From Tigriopus japonicus (taxonomy: Eukaryota > Arthropoda > Copepoda > Harpacticoida > Harpacticidae): a DNA stretch of 64,000 nucleotides. The position numbers and the translations under genes are program-made. The stretch's first letter is position 1; each line of letters starts with the position of its first letter. Shown here piece after piece: positions 37,213 through 49,200 of this stretch. The stretch is from contig JAAGOF010000188.1 in the NCBI GenBank assembly GCA_010645155.1, positions 314,816-378,815 on the forward strand, read 5' to 3'. Below the pieces are notes generated by a model, which was not told where the DNA came from, made no database searches, and saw only the letters and a list, made by a program, of their open reading frames with translations.

Positions 37213-40200
37213 ATGGCTCACAACTACTTTGTGCACGCCCAACCGCCCACCGCGGTCACGGCCTGTGTCACGGGTAAATATGACTTATTTTGCATCCACC
37301 CAGAGAGTACTATCGGCCGAACCGGTCACAGATCACCCTTAGCCGAGCCATGGATTTACTACTTAGGAATTAAAATCGATTTTGTCTTGGTACATCTAAA
37401 ACACGAACAAAAAGAAAAAAAGATGACTAGGGACGGGCAGAAAGTGCAAATAATCTTACCCTTTTAGTTACCAAAAGTTGAAAAAAAATGTGCCCAAAAG
37501 TGCAAAACAAAGTGCAGAAAAATGTTGAAAGTGCAAATAAATGTCAAAAAAGAGCAAATAAATGTCGAAAAAAGAGCAAATAAATGTCGAAAAAAGAGCA
37601 AATAAATGTCGAAAAAGAGCAAATAAATGTCGAAAAAAGAGCAAATAAATGTCAAAAAGACCAAATTACTTGCATTTGGACTTAAAACGTCATTCATGGA
37701 GTACCCACGGCTCCTAATTGAGCAGGAAAAGTCATTTACAAGTTCTAAAGATATTTGAGACCAGTTTGAGGTGAAGAGACAATGCCGCACAAGTAATAGA
37801 GTTCTATTAACAAGGTCACTAGCATAAAGGATGTAAAGTCATGAAAAATACTCTAGTCAACATTCTTCTGAATTTTTCATTCCTAAGGTAGTCTCGTGGA
37901 TGTATGTACCTAAAATATTGTCGAAATATATTTAGCAATTGTTTTATTTGGCTTTACATCACTCCAATTTTGTCCTTCAAAAATAGACATTCAAAATTGA
38001 ACAGAAAAATACCCACGTGTGCCTAACAATTAGATCAAAGAAAATAGTCATAAATGTGTTTTAAGCATGTTTTTAGTGGCATTACTTCAATATTTGGCCC
38101 ATGGCCTAATTACCATAACTCAATTTCAAATGGGGCATTTATTGTCTCATCACATCAAAACTGTTCTCAAATACTTTTGGAACTTAAAAGTAATATCTTC
38201 GAGTCAATTAAACAATGTGTACTGCTACATTGATGTATCCTTAGCTTGATGATTTTAAGTTTATAACGGACGGCCCTTTTTAGAAATAGCGATCTTTGTG
38301 GGCAGCAAACCTAATTCTGCAATCTATATTGTTAGTAGATCCTTCCATTACCAAAACATGAGTTTCTTTAGGTTTGCTATTTGTTGGTTGCATGCAATGA
38401 GATTCTTTTGTCTAATCTTTAGTTTAGTAAACAGGATGTTATAGTTAAAGCAAGATGGTGGATAAAGTGTGAGGTTTGCGTCTGAAATGCACATATTTCT
38501 TCAAGGTGCTAAGAATGGTTGATTGCAAATGCAAGCTTTTTCGACTAGTTCAAAATTTGATCTTGAAACTAAAAATTCTTTCAAAAGCCACTACATTTTC
38601 TTAACAATTTGTCAATTTTGGCCAAAAACGTAAATAAAAAGTGCAAATAAAGGTGAAAAGTGCAAAAGTGCAGAAAAATGGGTTTATGTTACCAAAAATC
38701 TTTTTACCATATTTGCCCGTCCCTAAAGATGACCAACATGTACTGTCGAATGAGCTTGAGTTAGGCAGGAACCCCTGAAAGGGGTGGACACGAACTCCGA
38801 TTTTTGAAAAAATGGTATGAGGCCGAGGCTATATTTTGACACAATGTCATTTAATCCTTATTAACGGCTAGAACTGTTGAACATCCGTCTTGAAAGAATT
38901 CAGTCAAACTTTTTGAGTTAATATTTGTGGACTGGATGTTCTTCACCTTGATTTTAGAGGTCCCAGCACTCTTTTTACTCGTCTCATGAACTTTTGACAT
39001 TCAGTTCTCAAAAGGATTTTAGTCCTCATAACGAGGAGGAAAATACGTAAATGGAATCTTGCTTCACCCATTAGTCCAACATCAGTGAAACAATGCTAAG
39101 CAGAAGTATTTGTGGTGGTATCTGGAGTGTTACTCCTCTTCCATCCTCGTCAACACCTCTACAACGCAGGAACCATTTCCATAGGAAAATGAAAGAACAA
39201 GAATGGTCTCATTTTGAAACAAGATGGAGTCCAAGTCGGAGATGTTGTTGGCTATAACTATTGAAGGGCACTTTTGACGGTTCTGAATCAGATCAGCCAT
39301 CTGATCCGGATTGGAATAGGAACAAAGGCAATCACAATGTCCTTGAGACAAAATGAGTGAAAAACATGAGGATTAAATCCTTGATTGTGGATTTGATTGA
39401 AAATGTTTCAAGTCTTGGGGCTCAAGAAGGTCGGGACCACGCAGGACTGGGGCTAAGGGTCCTTCAGGACCAAAGGATCATGTCTTATCATTGCAGGGAT
39501 AGGCTCTCCAGGCTTGATAAGGTTTGATTGATCTTCTTAGATCCCCTTGTCCAGGTATTAACAATCGGATTAAATGAAAAATCCACACAATTCAATCTTG
39601 GTGAGAGTATTTCATTCTAAAGACTTTGAGAGGGTCCATGTAATCCGGGTTAGACTGTCAGATCACCAATTTGGGCTGACTCACTCGAAAGGCAGATCAA
39701 AATATTGAGCCCATCCATTTCTGGTAGGTCCATCTAATAGGTTTCAAAGTCAATTTAATTTGTTTTTCATTTGATCAAATTCTTAACACTGAGGTCTTCT
39801 TCTTTCTTTGTTCTACCTGTATGCATGCACCTTAATCCGAACGCAAATTCCTCTTGAAAAGGGATTAAGAACCAACTTTCCCCCCACATACTCTTACCCG
39901 GATCAAAACGGGGAGTGTTATCGCACTCATCCATCATACAACTTGAACAACTTAAGAATATCTTACCTGTCCTATTATCCTGAACTAAAAGACGCAACCA
40001 TACAAAAAAAGAAATACGAAAATGGACCATCATTTATAGAACATTAAGTTATGCCAAGGTGACACAACCTATAACAACCTTGATTTCATAAAAAGTTTGG
40101 CATGTGTTAATTAAGCTCAGGATAATACCTTCAATATTGATGGATGGGTTCAATTGTAAGTTCAAAGATACTAATAAGACGTTCAAGTCAGATAATGGGT

Positions 40201-43200
40201 GAGCTCGAAAAACATTATTTTGTTGTTGATAATTCAAGGAATCGTAAGATATTCTTTGTTGTTCAAGTTGTGTATTGGATGTGCGTAAAGAAACTCCCCG
40301 TTTTGGTACGGGCGAAAGTTGGCTCTTAATACTTTTTCACGAGGAATTTGGGCTCGGATTCAGGTCCATATTCTTTCTATTTGCTTTAGATAAGGCTATC
40401 ACTTTTAAAGGTTGTAGCAGGTAACCTGGTCATCAGGTTTCATTTGATCACTTGATCGTCATCTTGAAGAAAAGACACCTTGCGGGTTCATTCGCACTTG
40501 TGACCAATCAATTTGCCCTCCATGATGTGATCATTTAATCACTCTTTCATTCACTCGTTCATGGCTGAACTTGTCTTCAAAACACCAACATCGGACTGAT
40601 TTTGGGGCGTGGGGTTGACCTTTACCAAGGCTAGGACTTGGCTGGACCCGCTTGAAACCCAGGGAACACCGATTGGCGCACTATCTTTTGGAATTTTGGT
40701 CGATTTCCGTTTGATATTCGGCTCCCTACATAGCCGTTTGTACTTCTTGTTTTCGAACTCTCGGCCTCATACCGGAGGTTGTTGCGTGCCGGAGAAATTC
40801 CGCGAGTTCGTATCCAGTATTTATACTATTATATAGGTTATCCCTGAGTTAGGTAACAGAAGTTCCCTTCACAAGTTTCCTTTCCAAATGCCTGAGGTGC
40901 ATGAATGTCTCATGAAGGTCTTCCAAAATCCCCAACAAGTTTTCAGATTATTGGGTGTTGACAAAGGGGACTGACTGACCACAGACATTGACAAATGCGA
41001 CATGTTGGGCCAGTCAGGGATAACCTTTAAGCCAATCCCAGTCCTCTCAGAACGCATCTTTAGGAGCTGCGATCTGATAGAGGCTGTCCGCTAAGAGGGA
41101 ATATTGCCGCTCCAATAACAAGCATTAATTTTTTACCTAACCTTTGGGAATGACCGCAGGTTCGCCCATTTAAGCTTTCAAAAGCCGTGACTACTGCATG
41201 TAAACTAATACCACAGGCCACTAGAGCTCGGCAAGCCCGGGATTCGAACAGAGATGTTGCGGGCAGTTGGCGAATGCACTGAAGTCACAGATGTTCTAGT
41301 AATTGAAAAGTAAGGAGGTTTTCAGCAAAAGGTTGCGATTTTGTATGTCTGTGATGTCACGCTTTTCCTCAAACTGACATCATATGTGTCGTGTAATAGC
41401 ACCTTAAATTGTCGAATCCCAGCTGTGCATGCAAATGTCCTACCGGCGACGACACTACATCATTCATGGGTTGATTTCTTCTTTAGGCAACTTCACGTCC
41501 CCGGATGACTTGAACTTGGTTTTGGTCAAGAATCACCAAATTGAGATCTTGGTCGTCACACCTGATGGTCTTCGACCCATCAAGAATCTTGTCATCAACG
41601 GCAAGGTCGATGTCATGAAGTTCTATCGGCCACCGGTGAGTCCTCAAATGAAGAATGACCAAGGTTCGTTCACCACTCATGGTTTAATTGTACTTGTTAG
41701 GGTGAGCTTAAGGATCGCTTGTTCCTTGTGACGGCTCGACATGACGCTATGATTTTGGAGACCATCGGATCCGGTCACGATTTGCACATTGTGACCATAT
41801 CTCATGGCAGCGTGAGCGATAGGTTCGGAAAAAAAGTGGAAACCGGCACATTGGCCGTGATTGACCCCGAGGCTCGCATGATTGGGTTATGTATGTACGA
41901 GGGTCGGTTCATGATTATCCGTTTGGAATCGGATCAACCCAAATTGCAAGCCTACAATATTGGCATGGAAGAATACGGTGTGTTGGATATCAAGTTCTTG
42001 CACGGATGCGCTCAGCCCACGATCGTCCTACTCCATCAGGCTGGCCAAGGGCGACACATCAAAACCCATGAAATCTCCATCAAGGATAAGAAATTTGTCA
42101 GGGTAAACGGATGAACCGGTTTTACTCTCGGTACTTGTCCATTATCATGGTTTGTTCGTTCGACGATAGGTGCCCTGGAAACAAGATAACGTCGACATGA
42201 TAACATCGAAAGCTAACATGCTAATCCCCGTACCTCAGCCAATCGGCGGTTGTATTATTGTGGGCCTGGAATCGATTGTCTACCATGATGGATTATACTA
42301 TCTAGCCACCGAACCAGCCACCATGCAATGGTCCACAATTGTGTGCTATTGTCAAATCGACGCTGACGGTAAAGGTTCAGCTTTCTGGCTGGACTCAACC
42401 GGCCATCTTATTTCATTTTGCGTTGTGGTTTCTAGGAATGCGATACTTGTTGGGTGACAAAGAGGGTCATCTTTATATGTTGCTTTTGATCCGGAATGAG
42501 AGGTCGGCCGGACCACTCGTCAAGGACTTGGTGTTGGAGGTGTTGGGAGAAACTACCATCCCGGCATGTATGACTTACTTGGACAACAGTTACGTGTACC
42601 TGGGATCACGATTGGGTGACTCTCAATTGGTACGACTCAATGTCCAGCCGGATGAGAACAAATCGGACGTGACAATTGTTGAGTCGTACACTAACCTGGG
42701 ACCGATTATGGATATGGTCGTGGTGGATTTGGAGTCAAAAGTAAGTGCCGAACCTGTCAAACGCTCGGGATATAGTGAGTCAATGTTTGTGTTTCTTATT
42801 TTCCTCAGGGACAAAGTCAGGTAGTGACTTGCTCTGGAATTGGCAAAGAGGGTTCTCTGCGAATAATTCGCAATGACATCGTTATCCATGAGCTGGCGTC
42901 TATTGACCTGTCCGGAATAAAGGGCATGTGGCCTTTGAGATGCGGAACGAGCAAAGTCTTTGACAATGTCCTGATTTTGTCGTTTGTCGAGCAAACCACA
43001 GTATTAAAACTCAATGGAGAAGAAGTGGAGGAAATTGAAATACTTGGATTCTTCCCAGATCAACAAACATTTCATGCCGGAAATACCGTTCACTCGCAAA
43101 TCATTCAAATCACTCCCAATTCAGTCCGTCTAGTTGGCATGGAATCTCTTCAACTTGTCGAGTAAGCCGGAAGTCTTGCCTCAGTCCATTTTTCAGCTCT

Positions 43201-46200
43201 TGTTCAATGACGAAATTTATTTCTAGTGAGTGGAAACCACCTAATGGTCGTGATATTAGCGTTGCTTCATGCAACAACAGCCAAGTGGTGTGTGCCACCG
43301 GTCCCATTATATTCTATTTAGATGTCGCAGAAAGCAAATTGGTTCAAACTGCCGATACAACCCTTCAGTACGAGATTGCTTGCATAGATGTCACACCTTT
43401 GAATGATGAGGATGAAAAGGCCACATTGTGTTGTGTGGGTCTTTGGACTGAAATTTCTGTGCGACTTTTGGAACTCCCAAGTTTGCAAGAAATCGCCAAG
43501 GAGCCTTTGGGTGGAGGTAATGATGGTTTCTTTGTTTTTATGGCCACTTTCAACGGACGTTTCCAGGTAAACGTAAACATGGTGCCGCTTATCTGTGGCG
43601 CCATCTATTGTTTCCAAGTGCTCATGAAGCTCGGTCTGTCTTGGCTTAAGGTCAGTTGTTGCAAGCCCAAGTTCCACCAATATCCGGATTCAGGCATCTA
43701 TTGGCTGACCAAGTACGGTACCATTTTTTGAACTTGGGGGGGTGTTTAGGTGGTTCCAACGGTCTGACAACAATTTTAATCTGAGCTAGTTGAAGGTTTC
43801 CTGCATTTGTTTGCTAAGGTGTCTGCACATCACTGATAATGGGTGTTCCATGAAAGACATGTTTGGCATTGAACGACGGTTCAATGCTAAATTTTGACTC
43901 CAAAGAGTTAAATTTGGAAGTTGGCAGTCAGGTGGGATCAAACCCCAGCCCTCCGCATTGCAGGGCAGTTGTAACGAAATTATAAGTAACGAAAGTACAG
44001 TAATTCGTTCCTTTTTTCGCTAAAGGAACTGTAATGCCATTGCATTTCAAAAATGATGTAACTGTAACGGATCAAACACTCGAAAAGTTCCTTTCCCACC
44101 GCACTAATTTTGATTATTTTTCTTAATTGTATACAAGAGCAACTTTTTAGTATATTTCGAACGAATTCATGGAAAATACATTCTTTTGGCTCTGATGGCA
44201 GACCTTTTGGGAGTTTTTTTCAAGAGTATGTATGTCTTTGAACGAATGTTTGTCTATTACTTCGCCAAAAAACCAGGTGAACATCAGTTCACCTTTTATC
44301 TTTGGCTTACCCTTTAAAAAGAAGTATTTTCAAAGCAAATCCACGTAATTGTTCTATACGGTACAAAATTTCAAAAATCCTTTTGGCTTGAACATTTGAG
44401 TATTCATATAACTGGGAGCTTTATTTGCTTTTTTGTGCAAAAAATGGACCAGTTAAACTCAAATAACTCAGCACCTGAGTAACATATATTCCTTAAGGAA
44501 ACAGGTTGAAGAGGTAGCCACATGTGTTCTAAAAACAAGCCAACTATTTTTTTTCAAAATTTAGTCAATTTAATAGTTGTTTTAGGAACTTGACTTACTT
44601 TAGGACTGACCTTGATAAACTCAGTATATGATAGTTGTTCTGCTAGGTTTCCTATGCCTGAAACAAGTCTCGGTGTTAGAGAATCTCCATTCACACTTTA
44701 AATGAATTTTTAGTACCCAGCCTATACTGGCTTTAAGACGAGGAATTTTTTAATTCGGACAAAAAAATTAAGCGATTTTTTTCACAAGGCAACTTTTTCG
44801 ACCCTTGTTCTGATAAATTGGCATTATCAGTACTCCTTACACTGAGTCCTTTTCCTTCATTTGAATTTTTAGCATTTGCACTTTTTCTTTTCTCAAAACT
44901 TGCAAACCAAATTTCACATAAAGTTTCGCAACTTTCGTTCGAAATTTCCCTTGTTAGTAGATATCTCGTTCACTTTAGATTAAACCTTAAGCAAAAATGC
45001 AGGCCATTTGAGAACTTTTTTGTTTTGAGGGGTTTTGAGAACGATGGCGAAGAAAATAAGTATGAGCCAAAATGGTTAGCGTGTTAAGTATTAAATCACA
45101 AGGTTTTTCAAAGCTTTAAAAAAAGTATTAAAAAGGATTTGAGTAGCAGTGTCTTGAAATACTTCTTTATACCTTAGAGTTTTTCTGGACAGATATTTTC
45201 ATAAGAGAACTGGAAAGTCATCTTGAACATCAAAAACCAACATGAAACAAAATCTATTGCCTTTTCAACTTAAAACTGAATTATTGTGATTGAGATGTTT
45301 AAAATCCCACCTTTTAACACCCTAAATACTAATGGCAGGTTTCAAAAAAGTAATTTGTACTTTGTAATGCCATTCCTTTTTCCCAATGGATTTCAGGATT
45401 AACGCGTTCCTAATTTTGAACAAAGGAACGGGAATTGTAATCCGTTCCTTTTTTCGAGGAACGGCTAAAGCCCTGCCGCATTTCAAATGGGTGTAGTACG
45501 CACTACACCATGTTTTAAGGATTTCTTCACATCTGGACTCAAAATATTTATTTCTTTTTTGCCACTTGAGGTCGCTTTTAGCGACAGTCTACAAGGCGTC
45601 TCGAAAATTGTTCTTCCAGAGGTGATCCCCAGGTCAATTTTGATGGCCCAATTCGAGAGCACCAAGTACTTGTTATGTGGTTTGGGCGATGGATCATTGA
45701 TCTACTTCGTTATGACAACCCGAGGATTGGCCGAGAAGAAGATGGTTACCTTGGGGACCCAGCCAACCAGTTTGAGAAGATTGAAAACTCAATCGACCAT
45801 GAATGTGTTTGCTTTCTCAGACCGCCAACCAAGCGTAATCTACTCGTCGAGAGAGAAATTGGTTGTCAACGAAATCAACTTTGGCCAGGTCAATCATATG
45901 TGCCCTCTAAATGCCGAGGCTTACAAAGACAGGTAATCAGTAGGACCGTAAAAAAATGTGAGGTGTCTCAGATGCATTTTTTGCTAATTTTGCAATAAAA
46001 AAGTTAAAAACCGTTACGGGTTGCGTGGAAACTACCGCAAAATTGATCAAAATGTACCTAGGTTTAGCCTGAAATGTGTCTTCCACTTGCAATTTTCCTC
46101 CTGTTCACATTGTTAGCATTCAAAAATGGATCTGTATTGGCCATGAGTCGGCTCAGTATTGGATCGGATCAGAATTGCAGGTCAGCGTGGCGTGAATAGG

Positions 46201-49200
46201 ATCCAAAAGCCCTGGAACTGATCTGGAGTCGGAATCAACCCATGATTGAGTTGATTGATAAAACTTGATTAAAAACTACTGGGCAGCTCAGCAACATCAT
46301 TTTCCCCAAGTTTTGTCTTCCGCTTTTTCTTTCAAAAGGTGCTTATTAAGTGGAAAAACTAATTTCATTTTCAGACCTGTCTTAAATGTTAAAACCCCCC
46401 CAGAAAGCAAAAAACAGTGACGTTAGAAAATCTTTCTATAAGACACTACATGAGCCGAAACTGATCCGATCCGAATTTGAAGCAATCCAAATCTGAGCCG
46501 GATTCACTAATTTGATTTCATTTCGGGCACCAAACCAATCAAATCCGGAAAGTTGCCAAACTCATCTCAACCTAGAAACACAAAAGCTTGGCTTGACCTT
46601 TCTCCATTAGCATGTGAAGCATTGTAATGCATTTTTTCCACTTTTAAAGAATTTTTAGGCTCTTTTATTTGCATTTCTTGACATTTTTTTTCTTTACACA
46701 TTTCACTCCGTTTATTTGCCTTTTTTACGGCTCTTGTAATCGGTGCATCTGGAGAATTCCTCAATGATAGTGATAGGTCAGGAACCCCTGAAAGGGGTGG
46801 ACACGAACTCCGATTTTTGAAAAAATGGTATGAGGCCAAGGCTATATTTTGACACGACGTCATTTATTCCTTATTAATGTCTAAAACTGTTGAACATGTG
46901 TCTTGAAAGAATTCACGCAAACTTTTTGTGTTAATATTTGTGGACTGGATGTTCTTCACCTTGATTTTAGAAGTCCCAGCACTCTTTTTACTCGTCTCAT
47001 GAACTTTTGACATTCAACTCTCCAAAGGATTTTAGTCCTCATAAGAATGAGGAAAATACGTAGATTGAATCTTGCTTCACCCATTAGTCCAACTTCAGTG
47101 AAACAATGCTTAACAGAAGTATCTGTGGTGGTATCTGGAGTGTTACTCATCTTCCATCCTCTTCAACACCTCCACAACGCAGGAACCATTTCCATAAGAA
47201 AATGAAAGAACAAGAATGGTCTCATTTTGAAACAAGATGGAGTCCAAGTCAGAGATGTTGTTGGCTATAACCATTGAAGGGCACTTTTGACGGTTCTGGA
47301 TCAGATCAGCCATCTGATCCGGATTGGAACAGGAACAAAGGCAATCACAACGTCCTTGAGACAAAATGAGTGAAAAACATGAGGATTAAAGCCTTGATTG
47401 TGGATTTGATTGAAAATGTTTCAAGTCTTGGGGCTCAAGAAGGTAGGGACCACGCAGGACTGGGGCTAAGGGTCCTTCAGGACCAAAGGATCATGTCTTA
47501 TCATTGCAGGGATAGGCTCTACAGGCTTGATAAGGTTTGATTGATCTTCTTAGATCCCTTGTCCAGGAATTAACAATCGGATTAAATGAAAAATCCACAC
47601 AATTCAATCTTGGTGAGAGTATTTCATTCTAAAGACTTTGAGAGGGTCCATGTAATCCGGGTTAGACTGTCAGATCACCAATTTGGGCTGACTCACTCGA
47701 AAGGCAGATCAAAATATTGAGCCCATCCATTTCTGGTAGGTCCATCTAATAGGTTTCAAAGTCAACTTAATTTGTTTTTCATTTGATCGAATTCTTAACA
47801 CTGAGGTCTTCTTCTTTCTTTGTTCTACCTGTATGCATGCACCTTAATCCGAACGCAAATTCCTCTTGAAAAGGGATTAAGAACCAACTTTCCCCACATA
47901 CTCTCACCCGGATCAAAACGGGGAGTTTTATCGCACTCGTCCATCACACAACTTGAACAACTTAAGAGTATCTTACCTGTCCTTATTATCCTGAACTAAA
48001 AGACACAACCATACAATAAAGGAAATTCGAAAAAGGACCATCATTTATAGAACATGTTATGCCAAGGTGACAATCTCACAACCTATAACAACCTTGATTT
48101 CATACAAAGTTTGGCATGTGTTAATTCAGTTCAGGATAATACCTGAAATATTGATGGATGGGTTCAATTGTAAGTTCAAAGATACTAATAAGACGTTCAA
48201 GTCGGATGATATATGAGCTCGGAAAAAAACGATATTTTGTTGTTGATAATTCAAGTAATTGTAAGATATTCTTAGTTGTTCAAGTTGTGCAATGGATGAG
48301 CGTAAAGAAACTCCCCGTATTGGTCCGTGGGAAAGTTGGTTCTTAATCCTTTTGCAAGAAGAATTTGGGCTCGGAGTCCGGTGCATATTCGTTTTTTTGC
48401 TTTAGTTAGGGCCATCACTTTCGAAGGTTATTGCAGGTAACCTCGTCATCAGATTTCATTTGATCACTTTGATCGTCATCTTGTAGATTAGACACCTTTG
48501 TGGGTTCATTCGCACTCCATGATGTGGTCATTCATTCACTATTTCATTCACTCTTTCTTGGGTGAACTGGATGTCTTCGAAACACCAACATCGGACTGAT
48601 TTTTGGGCATGGCGTTGACCTTTACCAAGGCTAGGACTTGGCTGGACCCGCTTGAAACACAGGGAACACCGATTGGCGCACTATCTTTTTATCTTTTGGA
48701 ATTTTGGTCGATTTCCGTTTGATTTTCCGCTCCCAACATGGCGGTTTGTTCTTCTTGTTTACGAATCTCGGCCTCATACCGGAGGTTGCGTGCCGGAGAA
48801 ATTCCGCGAGTTCGCATCCAGTATTAATACTATTATATAGGTTATCCCTGGATAGGTACATGGTACATTTCTCACTTTTTCTTTTGTTTCCTTTAGCCTT
48901 GCCTTAGTCAACGACTCGACCATTACAATTGGTTCTACTGACGCAATGAAGAAGCTTTATGTCCGAACCGTTGCACTTGCGGAATCGCCTTTGCGAATCG
49001 CATATCAGGAGGAAACTAAAACATTTGGGGTCATAACAATGCGCCACGAGGTCAAAGGTGGCATGACTCCAGCTCGAGCTAGTGTCAGTACATTGGCCGT
49101 ATCCAAGAGCTTTTCAAGTAGTTCCGAAGCTACACCCGCCGTCAATAAAGGCCAGGAACAAAAGGTCTGCTCTTTGCTGATCATTGACGAGAACACCTTC

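Noticed and set aside
37464..37790. 108-codon minus-strand frame with repeated FFDIYLLFF blocks
   Set aside because: Translation of the 21-22 bp tandem array inside the hAT-like element, not a gene.
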